Shown piece by piece: positions 8,667 to 19,427 of a stretch of DNA of 64,000 bases. A program made the position numbers and the translations under genes. Source of the stretch: Prauserella rugosa (GTDB lineage Bacteria > Actinomycetota > Actinomycetes > Mycobacteriales > Pseudonocardiaceae). The notes beneath the pieces were generated by a model. The model worked only from the letters and a program-made list of their open reading frames with translations. It was not told the origin of the DNA and did no database searches. The stretch covers positions 1 through 64,000 of the forward strand of contig NZ_JOIJ01000018.1 in assembly GCF_000719975.1 (NCBI RefSeq). Reading direction: 5' to 3'. How positions within the stretch are numbered: position 1 is the first letter of the stretch; every line of letters begins with the position of its first letter.

Positions 8667-8953
8667 GAGGTCTCCTCGCCGGATTCGGAACCAGTGGCGA
8701 CCTGGCCCTCCTCCTCGGGCTCGGCGAGGTTCCAGCGGCGCACGCACGTCCAACTCGTCACTGCGGCGAAGATCAGGGTCGCGCCGATGGAGATGACGAA
8801 CCAGTACGGCAGGCCGAACACGAGCGGTGCGGTCTCACCCTCCGGCAGGTACCACGGCGCCATGGCCAGGATCAGGAGCACGAACGTCACCCAGAGCCAC
8901 GGGCGACGGATCGGTTCGGACAGGGGTCGCGGGGACGGTCGGCGGTGACCCAT
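8654..8953 (-). CDS. DUF3311-type small membrane subunit of the symporter
   Basis: A 99-residue protein with two hydrophobic segments (WLWVTFVLLILAMAPWYLP and LPYWFVISIGATLIFAAVTSW), the pattern of DUF3311 proteins that precede SSS symporters. The tail is acidic. Its 3' end overlaps the symporter start by 13 bp. It probably assists folding or activity of the symporter (inference from conserved pairing). Confidence 0.75.
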   Translation of the reverse strand: MGHRRPSPRPLSEPIRRPWLWVTFVLLILAMAPWYLPEGETAPLVFGLPYWFVISIGATLIFAAVTSWTCVRRWNLAEPEEEGQVATGSESGEETSWTT

Positions 8954-9006
8954 GCAGCCGCTCCTCGGTGAGCCGGTGATCGCACGTTGAACCCGACCCG
9001 GAGTCA

Positions 9007-9093
9007 GGTTGTATGCAACCTAGCGGCGCCATCTCGCCCACACAAGGTGCCGAACGAGTAGCGGGCGCGACTCATTCGAATGCTGTATACAAC
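9007..9093. promoter_or_regulatory. Palindromic boxes upstream of the symporter operon
   Basis: GGTTGTATGCAACC (9007-9020) is a near-perfect inverted repeat, and GCTGTATACAAC (about 9082-9093) contains a related TTGTATAC core on the opposite strand. Both resemble GntR/FCD-type operators. They lie 54 and about 130 bases upstream of the DUF3311 start. The FCD regulator at 5583-6260 is a candidate binder. Confidence 0.4.
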
Positions 9094-9104
9094 TCTGGTG
9101 GTTG

Positions 9105-10094
9105 TCAGCCTCGCCGAGGCAGCGGCAACGGCGGGTTCGGGCCCTGCCTGCCGTCCCGTGCGGCGGTCCCGGGCGCAACCGGATCACTGTCGACCGCACC
9201 CTGGCCGACGCCCACGGGGAGATCGGCGAGGGTGGAATGGGGACCGACGGTGACCACGGCAGGCTCCGGCGGAGCGGTGGTCACCGTGTACGCACCCGGC
9301 ACGACGGAACCGAACCGGTAGCGGCCGGCGTCGTCGCTCACCGTCGAACTCACGACGGCGCCGTCACCGTTGCGCAGCAACAGCCGCACGCCGGACAACG
9401 GCCAGCCACCGGAGGTGAGGACGCCGGTGAGCGCCCCGCGCAGCTCCAGTTCGAGGTCCACGTCGGTGGCGGGCCCGTCGAGCGCGACCACCGTGGCGAT
9501 GGGGTCGGCCAGCGGCGCCGCGGCGACCAGCGTGATCTGCGCCGCGTGCACCCCACCGAGCAGATAGGCACCGTCCTCGTCGGACACCGAGCTGCCGATG
9601 ACCTCGCCGTTCTCGCCGATGGCCGTGACCGTCGCGCCGGGGATCGGCCTGCCTGCGATGCGATCGCGCACGGTGCCGCGCACGCCCGCGGTCGGTTCGA
9701 GGGTGATGTCCAAACGAGACGGAACGGCGCCCGGCGGCACGACGGTGGCCTGCGGCCGGTAGCCGGCACGCGCGAACACCAGCACGTAGCTGCCCGGCTC
9801 GAGCCCCGGCACGCGGAAGACCCCGTTGGCGTCCGTCGTGGCCCGCGCGCACTGGGACCCGGTGCGGTCGGTGACCGTCACGGTGACCTCCGCCAGCGGG
9901 CGGTGCCCGCCGTGCACCACGCCCGACAGCACGTCGTTGGCGGTGACCTCCAGGTCGGCGTAGGCGTCCGAGTGGCTCTCGCCCACTCCCCCACCCGTGC
10001 CGTTGCGGGCCAGGCCGTTCACGGGAAGTCCGGTGCCGTTCGACGCGGGCGGCTCCTCCTGGGGCCACGCGGGGAACTCGTTGCGCATCGTCAC
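9105..10094 (-). CDS. Protein of three carboxypeptidase-regulatory-like beta-sandwich domains
   Basis: A 329-residue protein with a low-complexity N-terminus of about 50 residues and then three repeats of the carboxypeptidase-D regulatory fold, each with the pattern of D(A/E)GxYxxxxxxxGxYxLV: VFRVPGLEPGSYVLVFARAGY, DGAYLLGGVHAAQITLV, GRYRFGSVVPGAYTVT. Such modules are usually in secreted, surface or membrane proteins, but no signal peptide or membrane segment is visible here. It starts at GTG 10094, overlapping the stop of the upstream related gene by 4 bp (GTGA). The two probably form one operon. Function unknown; protein or carbohydrate binding is plausible. Confidence 0.75.
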   Translation of the reverse strand: MTMRNEFPAWPQEEPPASNGTGLPVNGLARNGTGGGVGESHSDAYADLEVTANDVLSGVVHGGHRPLAEVTVTVTDRTGSQCARATTDANGVFRVPGLEPGSYVLVFARAGYRPQATVVPPGAVPSRLDITLEPTAGVRGTVRDRIAGRPIPGATVTAIGENGEVIGSSVSDEDGAYLLGGVHAAQITLVAAAPLADPIATVVALDGPATDVDLELELRGALTGVLTSGGWPLSGVRLLLRNGDGAVVSSTVSDDAGRYRFGSVVPGAYTVTTAPPEPAVVTVGPHSTLADLPVGVGQGAVDSDPVAPGTAARDGRQGPNPPLPLPRRG

Positions 10095-10540
10095 GGCAGG
10101 TCCTTCCTGGGGAACGCGGGAAGCGAGATGTCGTGCCGCTGGTCGCCCGCACGCACGACGACCTCTTCGTAGACGGCGGGGTGTTCGACGGCGACGAGCG
10201 TGAGCGGCTCGGCCGGAAGCCCTTCGAGCAGGTAGGCCCCGTCATGGCTCACGGTGTTGGCCACGACGTAGCCGTCCCGCCGATACGCCGTGACCGTGGT
10301 GACGGCGGGCAGCGTCTGCGCGAGCGCACCACCGCGTTGAATGCGGCCGCGCACGGAACGCGACCCGGCCGCCGAAGACGGGAACTCGGCCGAGGGCGAG
10401 GACCACGACGGAGACTGGCCCGGCGATGGGACCTGCGACGGGGGAACCGCCTGCGACGTGAACGCCTCGGAAGGAGCGGAGGCCGGCGAACCCGCCGCGT
10501 GGTCGGTCTCGGTCGCGGCCCGTCGCTTCCACAGCCTCAC
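10091..10540 (-). CDS. Short carboxypeptidase-regulatory-like domain protein
   Basis: A 149-residue protein starting at GTG 10540 with an excellent Shine-Dalgarno sequence (GGAGG, about 6 bases upstream). The N-terminal half is Ser/Pro/Ala-rich and disordered-looking; the C-terminal half is one beta-sandwich module (VRGRIQRGGALAQTLPAVTV-like, then DGAYLLEGLPAEPLTLVAVE). No signal peptide. It overlaps the three-domain paralogue by 4 bp. Together the pair provides four such modules. The role is unknown. Confidence 0.7.
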   Translation of the reverse strand: MRLWKRRAATETDHAAGSPASAPSEAFTSQAVPPSQVPSPGQSPSWSSPSAEFPSSAAGSRSVRGRIQRGGALAQTLPAVTTVTAYRRDGYVVANTVSHDGAYLLEGLPAEPLTLVAVEHPAVYEEVVVRAGDQRHDISLPAFPRKDLP

Positions 10541-10918
10541 AGATTCCTCCGTATGAGTGAGAACGAGTACAGGTGTGTACCACCCACAGCGACTGTAAAG
10601 CAACTGCTTGACCATGCGGTGACATCACCCGTCGTGCGGGGTTCATTACCGAGCACACCCCCGATAGAACCCCGGTAACCTGGGGTTTCGATGACGTGAG
10701 CCCGCCGGGAGACGAGGCGACGAAGGTCGGTCGGGGCGTCGGTACGGGACAGAGACCGCCGACGTGTGCAATCGACGGACAGTCGAAGGTCTCCTCCAGC
10801 ACCGAGACGCCGTCACTCGGTGGGGTGCGTCAACGTTACCTGTCGTGATGGTCAATCGTGGCAGGGCCAGGGAGGATGCGGTGTTCGCAGGGGGACGCCG
10901 CGACGGGGAGGGTGCGTG
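10541..10918. promoter_or_regulatory. Divergent intergenic region between the two-gene operon and tetR
   Basis: These 378 bases contain no convincing gene. AACCCC-GGTAACCT-GGGGTT (10668-10687) is an inverted repeat with a near-symmetric centre and may be an operator or hairpin. No clear -10/-35 pair could be identified for either direction. Confidence 0.4.
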
Positions 10919-11605
10919 GTGACCACCTCGGACGGCGCGATGCCGCCCAGCGACAGCACGCGGGACGACCGGGCGCAGTCGACCCGCGAGGCGATCCTGT
11001 CCACCGCCGAGCGCCTGTTCGCCGAACAGGGCATCTACAACGTGTCGAACAGGCAGATCAGCGAAGCCGCGGGACAGGGCAACAACGCGGCCGTGCACTA
11101 CCACTTCGGCACGAAACACGACCTCATCGCGGCGCTCGTGGAACGCCACCAGCTGACGCTGGAACGCAAACGCGCGGCCTACGTCGCGCAGGTCGGCGAG
11201 TCGCCGGACCTCCGGGACTGGGTGGCATGCCTGGTGCTGCCCATCACCGACCACCTGACCGAACTCGGCAGGCCGACGTGGCACGCCCGGTTCAAGGCCC
11301 AGCTGGTGACCGATCCGACGTTGCAGGCCATCCTCTTCCACGCCACGAGCACCGACGCCGGACTGCACACGGCGATCGAGGGGCTGCAGCGCTGCGTCGC
11401 GCACCTGCCCGCACCCGTGCGCGCCGAGCGGGCCGACATCACCAAGCACCTGCTGATGCACATGGCCGCCGATCGCGAGCGGGCCATCGCGCACGGAGTC
11501 GCCACGCCGCGGGAGACGTGGCGGGAGGCCGCGGAGGGACTGATCGACGCGATCGCGGGCATCTGGCAGGCCCCGGTGAGCAGGGCCGCGGAACCACACG
11601 GGTGA
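10919..11605 (+). CDS. TetR-family transcriptional regulator
   Basis: A 228-residue protein with a TetR N-terminal domain (TREAILSTAERLFAEQGIYNV, then ISEAAGQGNNAAVHYHFGTKHDLIAALVERH) and a helical ligand domain. The GTG at 10919 was preferred because GGGGAGG lies 7 bases upstream; open frame continues upstream but encodes an Arg-rich stretch unlike the family. Divergent from the carboxypeptidase-like operon and convergent with the sdh operon, so the former is the more likely target (inference). Confidence 0.88.
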   Translation: MTTSDGAMPPSDSTRDDRAQSTREAILSTAERLFAEQGIYNVSNRQISEAAGQGNNAAVHYHFGTKHDLIAALVERHQLTLERKRAAYVAQVGESPDLRDWVACLVLPITDHLTELGRPTWHARFKAQLVTDPTLQAILFHATSTDAGLHTAIEGLQRCVAHLPAPVRAERADITKHLLMHMAADRERAIAHGVATPRETWREAAEGLIDAIAGIWQAPVSRAAEPHG

Positions 11606-11704
11606 TCACATCCAGAGCACCCCGTCGAAACCGTCGAGGTACTCGTCGACGCTCTCCGCCCTGGCCATGGCCGACACGGTCCCGCAGACGTCCGCCGTGG
11701 CGGC

Positions 11705-12447
11705 TCAACGGGAACGGTGGCGGGCGGCGCGCAGGAACTCACGGTTGAGGCCGGCGATGCTGTCCATGGGGATGCCCTTCGGGCACGCCACGGTGCATTC
11801 GCCGGTGTTCGTACAGCCGCCGAAGCCCTCGGCGTCCATCGCGTCCACCATGTCCAGCACGCGCGATTCACGCTCGGGCTCGCCCTGCGGCAGGACGTTC
11901 AGGTGCGTCACCTTCGCGGCCGTGAACAGCATCGCCGAGCCGTTCGGGCAGGCCGCGACGCAGGCGCCGCATCCGATGCACGTCGCGTTGTCGAACGCCA
12001 GGTCGGCGTCGGCCTTGGGTACGGGCGTGGCGTGGGCCTCGGGCGCGCTTCCCGTGGGCGCGGTGACGTATCCGCCGGCGGCGACGATGCGGTCCAGCGC
12101 AGAGCGGTCCACCACCAGGTCCCTGACGACCGGGAACGCGGACGCGCGCCACGGCTCGACGTCGATGACGTCGCCGTCGGCGAACGCGCGCAGGTGCAGT
12201 TGGCAGGCGGTCGTCGGCTCGGGACCGTGGGCCCTGCCGTTGATCACCACGCCGCAGGAACCGCAGATGCCCTCGCGGCAGTCGTGATCGAACGCCACCG
12301 GTTCCTCGCCGCGGAGGATGAGCTGCTGGTTGAGCACGTCCAGCAGCTCCAAAAACGACATGTCGGGGCTGAGGTCCTCGACCGGGTAGTCGACCATCGC
12401 GCCGTCGGCGCCGGGGCCGGGCTGTCGCCAGATGCGCACGGTGAGCT

Positions 12448-12451
<4 letters not shown>
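11705..12451 (-). CDS. sdhB: Succinate dehydrogenase/fumarate reductase iron-sulfur subunit
   Basis: A 248-residue protein with the [2Fe-2S] ferredoxin motif [10 protein letters not shown], the [4Fe-4S] motif [12 protein letters not shown] and the [3Fe-4S]/[4Fe-4S] motif [14 protein letters not shown]. It passes electrons from the flavoprotein subunit to the membrane cytochrome and quinone. GTG 12451 overlaps the sdhA stop by 4 bp (GTGA). An upstream extension in the same frame lies within sdhA and lacks family similarity, so it was excluded. Last gene of the sdhCAB operon. Confidence 0.95.
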
Positions 12452-14373
<1,922 letters not shown>

Positions 14374-14374
14374 G

Positions 14375-15130
14375 TCAGCTCACCATCCCTGTCATCACGC
14401 CGAGGGGAACGACCAGATAGCCGGCGGTGAGCACGACCGCGAGCGTCGTCCCCACCGCCCTGATGGCGCGTCGGCGCGCCGGCCGGGTCACGCCGAGCGT
14501 CTGTGCGGCGCTCGCGAAGCCGTGGTTGATGTGCAGGCCGAGCATCACCATCGCCACGATGTAGATCAGGTTGATCCACCAGACCTGGAAGTCGACGACC
14601 ACGTTGTGGTGCGGCTGGCCGTGCCGGAAGTCGGGATTGACGACACCGACGGTCAGGTCGAGGACATGCCACACGACGAACAACGCGAGGATCACCCCGC
14701 CCCAGCGCATGGTGCGCGTGGCGTAGGTGGCCCGGACGCGCTGGCCGTGGGCGTACTTCACCGGCCGCGCCCGCAGGTCGCGGGCCGACAGCTGCGCGGC
14801 CGCCGTGACGTGGGCGACGAGCGCCACCAGCAGGCCCACCCGCTGGATCCACAGGTACCAGCCGTGCGAGAGCACCGGTTCGCCGATCGTGCGCAGCCAG
14901 GCGCCGTAGGCGTCGAACTCGGCCGCGCCGGCGAAGATCTTCAGGTTCCCCACCATGTGCGCGATCAGGAACAGCACGAAGAGCAGTCCCGACACGGCCA
15001 TGACCGTCTTCTTGCCGATCGTCGTGCGCCAGAAGGCCACAACCGGTGAGACGGGTGAGACCGCCCGCGCTGTCCGCTCAGCTACCACGTCAGCGACGCT
15101 AGGACCCTGCTGAGCAGAGGGCAAAGACAT
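14375..15130 (-). CDS. sdhC: Succinate dehydrogenase cytochrome b subunit (single-subunit type)
   Basis: A 251-residue protein with five hydrophobic helices and conserved His residues for two b hemes ([43 protein letters not shown]). ATG 15130 was preferred to the ATG at 15148, because the upstream one lies inside the regulatory palindrome at 15147-15161. It anchors SdhAB to the membrane and reduces menaquinone. It is divergent from the LysR regulator. Confidence 0.88.
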   Translation of the reverse strand: MSLPSAQQGPSVADVVAERTARAVSPVSPVVAFWRTTIGKKTVMAVSGLLFVLFLIAHMVGNLKIFAGAAEFDAYGAWLRTIGEPVLSHGWYLWIQRVGLLVALVAHVTAAAQLSARDLRARPVKYAHGQRVRATYATRTMRWGGVILALFVVWHVLDLTVGVVNPDFRHGQPHHNVVVDFQVWWINLIYIVAMVMLGLHINHGFASAAQTLGVTRPARRRAIRAVGTTLAVVLTAGYLVVPLGVMTGMVS

Positions 15131-15146
15131 TGTTGCTCTCGCCAGC

Positions 15147-15166
15147 ATAGGAATCGCCTATATAAG
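15147..15166 (+). promoter_or_regulatory. LysR box and -10 element between sdhC and lysR
   Basis: ATAGG-AATCG-CCTAT (15147-15161) is a perfect inverted repeat fitting the LysR T-N11-A rule. It overlaps TATAAG (15161-15166), a good -10 element 9 bases before the lysR ATG at 15175. The lysR transcript is therefore probably leaderless or nearly so, and its promoter is covered by its own operator, as expected for autorepression with control of sdhCAB. Confidence 0.6.
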
Positions 15167-15174
15167 CTCGGGCG

Positions 15175-16107
15175 ATGCAGCTTCAGCAGCTCGCGTACTT
15201 CCTCGCCGTGGTGGAAACGCGCCAGTTCACGAAGGCCGCCGAGCAGATGCGGGTGGCGCAGCCGTCGCTGTCGCAACAGGTGCGGGCGCTGGAACGTGAC
15301 GTGGGCGCACAACTACTGCACCGGGTGCGCGGCAACGTGACGCTCACCGAGGCGGGTGAGGCACTGTTGCCGATCGCGCGGCGCATCGTGGGCGAGACCG
15401 AGAACGCCTACCGTGCCGTGCGCGAGCTGGACGACCTCGGCCGCGGGCGGGTGCGGCTCGGCGCAACCCCGAGTCTGTGCACCGGCGTCCTGCCCGAGAC
15501 GCTCGCGGCCTTCCGGCGCAGCTATCCGGGCATCGAGCTGTTCCTGCACGAGAGCGGTTCGCGCGACCTGCAGACGGCGCTGTCCGAGGGCACCCTGGAC
15601 CTCGCGATGATCATCGACTCGCGTGAGCGGCGGCCCGAACCGCGGATCGCCGCGCGAGCCCTGTTCGTCGAGGAGCTGGTGCTGATCTCCGCCAAGGACG
15701 CGCCCCCACCCGTGCCGGGGCCGCGCATGAGCGTCGCGGAGCTGGCAGGCTGCCCACTCGTCATGTTCCGCCGCGGCTACGACCTGCGCGACACCACCGT
15801 GGCGGCGTGCCGGTCGGCGGGCGTCGAGCCGACGTTCGCGGTGGAGGGCGGCGAGATGGACGCGGTGCTGGAACTCGTGCGAGCCGGGGTGGGGGTGGCC
15901 GTGGTGCCGAGCACCGTGGTCGACGACGGTTTCCGCATCACCCGGTTCACCGCACCCGGGTTGACCCGCACCGTGCGCCTGGCGTCCCGGCGCGACGTCG
16001 AACCCTCGCGCGCCGTACGCGCGTTGCGCGACGCGGTCACGGGTTTCCTGGACGAGGCCTCCCGGGTGCGTCCGCTGATCACGGTGCCGGTGGGAAAGCG
16101 GGCGTGA
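15175..16107 (+). CDS. LysR-family transcriptional regulator, divergent from sdhCAB
   Basis: A 310-residue LysR protein: HTH at the N-terminus (MQLQQLAYFLAVVETRQFTK, AAEQMRVAQPSLSQQVRALE) and a substrate-binding domain from about residue 90 (RVRLGATPSLCTGVLPETLA). The start matches the family exactly at residue 1. No Shine-Dalgarno sequence precedes it, consistent with the leaderless transcript predicted from the -10 at 15161. Likely controls the sdh operon; the inducer is unknown. Confidence 0.92.
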   Translation: MQLQQLAYFLAVVETRQFTKAAEQMRVAQPSLSQQVRALERDVGAQLLHRVRGNVTLTEAGEALLPIARRIVGETENAYRAVRELDDLGRGRVRLGATPSLCTGVLPETLAAFRRSYPGIELFLHESGSRDLQTALSEGTLDLAMIIDSRERRPEPRIAARALFVEELVLISAKDAPPPVPGPRMSVAELAGCPLVMFRRGYDLRDTTVAACRSAGVEPTFAVEGGEMDAVLELVRAGVGVAVVPSTVVDDGFRITRFTAPGLTRTVRLASRRDVEPSRAVRALRDAVTGFLDEASRVRPLITVPVGKRA

Positions 16108-16136
16108 GGCGCGCCGCTTCCCCACCGGCACTCCGG

Positions 16137-16556
16137 TCAGACCGAAGCCTGGTCGCTGTCGCGGTGGGCGCCCCAGCCGTGCCAGCGGTCGATCTCGATC
16201 CACGCGCTGTAGCGCGTGCGCACGCGGTCCGGGTACGGATTGCCGGTGTAGTGAGTGGACAGTCGGTCGATGTCGACCAGTCCCTCGTCCTCGCGGATCT
16301 CGGTGACGCGCCCGATGAGCGTCACGTGCGTGTACCAGTTCTCGTCGAGCACCGTCAGGGTGACGCGCGGGTCCCGGCGCAGGTGCTTCAGGCGGGCACG
16401 CCCCTCGTCGAGGTTGATCAGGACGCGGCCGTCGTCCCACAGGTACCACGTGGCCGCGGACACGGGCGTGCCGTCGGAGCGCAACGTGGCCATGACGGCG
16501 GGATTGGGACGGCGCAACAGCTCGACGGCGTCGGAAGGCAACGGCGGGGTGGACAC
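16137..16556 (-). CDS. PPOX-class flavin/F420-type oxidoreductase
   Basis: A 139-residue split-barrel protein of the pyridoxamine-5'-phosphate-oxidase-like family: NPAVMATLRSDGTPVSAATW near residue 18, then DDGRVLINLDEGRARLKHLR and DPRVTLTVLDENWYTHVTLIG. In actinobacteria, proteins of this size and pattern are often F420-dependent, but the cofactor is not decided by sequence alone. GTG 16556 has GAGGAG about 8 bases upstream. Convergent with the lysR gene. Confidence 0.85.
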   Translation of the reverse strand: MSTPPLPSDAVELLRRPNPAVMATLRSDGTPVSAATWYLWDDGRVLINLDEGRARLKHLRRDPRVTLTVLDENWYTHVTLIGRVTEIREDEGLVDIDRLSTHYTGNPYPDRVRTRYSAWIEIDRWHGWGAHRDSDQASV

Positions 16557-16765
16557 GACAGCTCCTCGATACTCGGGCCTTGGCCCGCGTCGGGTTCGGT
16601 TTCCGTTCCCGAGCATGCCTCAGCCCGCGCGGTTCGGCCCGCCGAGGCCGGTGGTGTCGTGACGTGGCGCGCACGTCCGCGGCCCGGCGGCAGGGCGGCT
16701 GCGCCGTCCCGGAAGATCATCACGGCGCATGCCGCGCCGACCGTGTCCGGTTCGAAAGGTCCCCG

Positions 16766-17431
16766 ATGAGCACCCGCACTCTCACGCCCACCAGGCCCCG
16801 CACCAGGCCCCGCAGCAAGGCCCTCGTCTCCACCCTCGTCGCCGTGCTGGCGGTGGGCGGGTACTTCCTGCTCGACGTGCTCGACCCGGACGATTCGGCG
16901 GGCAGCGCAGGGTCGAGCGAGCTGGGCGAGGCGGACCTGTCCGCGTTGACGATCGCTCCGGAGGACACCGGCGCACACTACGACCGCGACGACTGGCCGC
17001 ACTGGAGTTCCGTCGGCGACGGATGCGACGCCCGCGACGCCGCGCTGCGCGATCAGGGACGCCACGTCCGGGTCGGCGACGGCTGCGAGGTCACCGGGGA
17101 GTGGACGAGCATCTACGACGGCGAGGTGGTCACCGACGCGTCCGATTTGGACATCGACCACTGGGTGCCGCTCGCCGAGGTCGCCCGTTCCGGTGCCCGC
17201 GACTGGACCGAAGAGCAGCGCGAGGCCTACGCCAACGACCCCGACGTGCTCGTGGCCGTGACGGCCTCGTCGAACCGGTCGAAGGGCGACCAGGACCCGG
17301 CGACGTGGCTGCCCGACGAGGACCGCTGCGGCTACGTCACCAAGTGGGTGCAGATCAAGCAGCGGTACGAGCTCACCGTCGACCAGGCCGAGGCCGAGGC
17401 GATCCGCGGGGTCCTGAGCCACTGCCGCTGA
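16766..17431 (+). CDS. Secreted or membrane-anchored HNH-type (DUF1524/GmrSD-C-like) nuclease
   Basis: A 221-residue protein with an N-terminal hydrophobic segment (ALVSTLVAVLAVGGYFLLDVL, residues 19-39) preceded by basic residues, which fits an uncleaved signal or anchor. It has a catalytic-looking motif DIDHWVPLAEVARSGA, then LVAVTASSNRSKGDQDPATWLP and later CGYVTKWVQIKQRYELTVD, the typical DUF1524/HNH pattern with the DxDHxxP core. Cysteine pairs suggest disulfides outside the cell. Probably a secreted nuclease for DNA uptake, nutrition or competition (inference). Confidence 0.82.
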   Translation: MSTRTLTPTRPRTRPRSKALVSTLVAVLAVGGYFLLDVLDPDDSAGSAGSSELGEADLSALTIAPEDTGAHYDRDDWPHWSSVGDGCDARDAALRDQGRHVRVGDGCEVTGEWTSIYDGEVVTDASDLDIDHWVPLAEVARSGARDWTEEQREAYANDPDVLVAVTASSNRSKGDQDPATWLPDEDRCGYVTKWVQIKQRYELTVDQAEAEAIRGVLSHCR

Positions 17432-18320
17432 CGCGGGCGGGCAACCGGTCGCCGAGGAAGTCCACGAGCGCCTGGACGCGCGGCGGAACGCGGGCGTCGG
17501 CGTCGAACAACGCGACGACGTCGGCAGGCGGCGTCGGGATCTGCGGCAGCACCTGCACGAGGCTGCCCTCGTCCAGGTACCGGCGAACGTGCCAGAGCGA
17601 GCGCATCGCCAGTCCCGCACCCGCCAAGCACCAGTCGGTGAGGGCGATCCCGTCGTTGCACGTCAGCCCGCCGCGCACCGGGACAGCGAGTTCCCTGCCG
17701 TCGACGACGAACCGCCAGGAGAACTCGCCCTCGTGTTCGCGCAGCACCAGACAGTCGTGGTCGCGCAGCTCGCGCAGGTCCTGCGGGGCGCCGCGCCGCT
17801 CGAGGTAGGCGGGAGAGGCCACGACGACCCGCCGGTTGCGCAGCAGGCGCCGCATCGCACGGGCCGAATCGGGCACGGGGCCGACGTGCACCCCGACGTC
17901 GTAGCTGGGCCGCACCGCCGACAGCGGCAGACTCGTCAGTTCGAGCGAGCAGTCCACGAGCGGATGCACGGCGCGGAACTCCCGCAACAGCGGCGCGATG
18001 TGGCAGCGGCCCAGCCCCGCGGTCGACACCACGCGCACCGGTCCGGACAGGTGGCCGGGGTCGCCGCCGATCGCGGTCTCGAGATCGCGGACCTGCTGCA
18101 GGATCTCGGCGCCGCGTGCGCGGTACCGCTCCCCTTCCGGCGTCAACACCAGGGTGCGTGAACCGCGCGTCGCCAACTGGACACCGAGCCGCTCCTCGAG
18201 GGCGCGCAGTCGCCTGCTGATCGCCGAGACCGACACGCCCCAGTGCCGCGCGGCCTCGGTCATCGTCCCGGCCGCAACGAGGGTGGTGAAGAACTCGAGG
18301 TCGTCGCCGGGAGCCGGCAC
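17373..18320 (-). CDS. LysR-family transcriptional regulator
   Basis: A 315-residue LysR protein. HTH near residues 6-45 (LEFFTTLVAAGTMTEAARHW, GVSVSAISRRLRALEERLG) and a sensor domain ending at VDFLGDRLPARV. The C-terminal tail beyond that (SGSGSGPRGSPRPRPGRR) is encoded antisense to the last 59 bases of the convergent HNH gene, suggesting loss of the original stop. GTG 18320 was chosen since residues upstream lack similarity. Divergent from the dehalogenase-like and tartrate-dehydrogenase-like genes, its probable targets. Confidence 0.88.
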   Translation of the reverse strand: MPAPGDDLEFFTTLVAAGTMTEAARHWGVSVSAISRRLRALEERLGVQLATRGSRTLVLTPEGERYRARGAEILQQVRDLETAIGGDPGHLSGPVRVVSTAGLGRCHIAPLLREFRAVHPLVDCSLELTSLPLSAVRPSYDVGVHVGPVPDSARAMRRLLRNRRVVVASPAYLERRGAPQDLRELRDHDCLVLREHEGEFSWRFVVDGRELAVPVRGGLTCNDGIALTDWCLAGAGLAMRSLWHVRRYLDEGSLVQVLPQIPTPPADVVALFDADARVPPRVQALVDFLGDRLPARVSGSGSGPRGSPRPRPGRR

Positions 18321-18368
18321 GTTCCCACCCGCCTTGCACTGGTTCCGCACACCGAGACGGCCCGCCGG

Positions 18369-18385
18369 TTTGCGCCACACGCAAA
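18369..18385. promoter_or_regulatory. LysR box upstream of the hydrolase gene
   Basis: TTTGCG-CCACA-CGCAAA is a perfect 6-bp inverted repeat with a 5-base spacer, containing T-N11-A (TGCGCCACACGCA). It lies 48 bases upstream of the LysR start and about 95 bases upstream of the hydrolase GTG. Confidence 0.6.
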
Positions 18386-18479
18386 GGCGCCTTGCCTCAC
18401 ACGATGTTCCTTGTCGCCAGCGGAAAACCTAGCATCGCCGCAGTACCGGGCACGCTGTGCTGCGACGAAGGGGTGAGCG

Positions 18480-19370
18480 GTGACGTTTTCCGGCTTCACG
18501 GACCTCGACCTGCGGGTCAACGGCGTCCGGCTGCGGGGCCGCGTCGGCGGACGGGCGTCCCGCCCCGCGCTGCTGTTGCTGCACGGACATCCGCAGACCC
18601 ACATGATGTGGCACCGCGTCGCCGCCGAGCTCGCCGAGGACTTCGCCGTCGTCGCCCCCGACCTGCGCGGTTACGGCGATTCCGGCCGCCCCGCCGCCGA
18701 CGAGGACCACGCCGCCCACAGCAAGCGCACGATGGCGCGCGACTGCGTCGAGCTGATGTCGGCGCTCGGGCACGACCGGTTCCTCGTCGCGGGTCACGAC
18801 CGCGGGGGCCGCGTCGCCGCCCGACTCGCCGTGGACGCGCCCGGCCGGGTCGACAAAGCGATGCTGCTCGACGTCGCTCCCACGCTGGACATGTACGAGG
18901 GCGCGGACCGGGAGTTCGCGACCGCCTACTGGCACTGGTTCTTCCTCATCCAGCCCGCGCCGTTGCCGGAAACGCTCGTCGAGGCCGATCCGCGGGCCTA
19001 CGTCGAGGGCGTGCTGGGCGGCAGGCACGCGGGTCTGGCCCCGTTCCCGCCCGAGGTGCTCGACCACTACGTCGCCGGCCTCACCGGCACGGGCCGCGCG
19101 CGAGGGATCTGCGAGGACTACCGCGCGGCCGCGACCATCGACCTGGACCACGATCGCGCCGACCGCACCGCGGGCCGCGTCACGTCGGTGCCGCTGCGAG
19201 TGCTGTGGGCCCGGCATGGGGTCATCGAGCGACTGTTCGATCCGATTCCACTGTGGAAGCAGGTCGCCGCCGACGTCTCCGGCCGCGCGCTCGACTGCGG
19301 GCACTACCTCGCCGAGGAATGCCCCGACGAGGTGGTGCGGGAGATGCGGTCGTTCTTCGGCTCCGGCTGA
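18480..19370 (+). CDS. Haloacetate-dehalogenase-like alpha/beta hydrolase
   Basis: A 296-residue alpha/beta hydrolase. It has the oxyanion region HGHPQT (35-40), the nucleophile elbow GHDRGG with Asp107 rather than Ser, Arg108, a YWHW segment (150-153) matching the halide-binding His-Trp pair of fluoroacetate dehalogenases, and a C-terminal CGHYLAEE with the catalytic His near 275. An Asp nucleophile fits dehalogenases and epoxide hydrolases; the YWHWFF motif favours haloacetate dehalogenase. GTG 18480 follows AAGGGG. Next to tartrate/malate-type dehydrogenase, so a 2-hydroxyacid product could be oxidised further (inference). Confidence 0.8.
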   Translation: MTFSGFTDLDLRVNGVRLRGRVGGRASRPALLLLHGHPQTHMMWHRVAAELAEDFAVVAPDLRGYGDSGRPAADEDHAAHSKRTMARDCVELMSALGHDRFLVAGHDRGGRVAARLAVDAPGRVDKAMLLDVAPTLDMYEGADREFATAYWHWFFLIQPAPLPETLVEADPRAYVEGVLGGRHAGLAPFPPEVLDHYVAGLTGTGRARGICEDYRAAATIDLDHDRADRTAGRVTSVPLRVLWARHGVIERLFDPIPLWKQVAADVSGRALDCGHYLAEECPDEVVREMRSFFGSG

Positions 19371-19427
19371 CGTGCCCAACGCGCCCCTATTCCGTCCCAG
19401 GAAGCCCCGTTCACGAGAGGACAGTCC

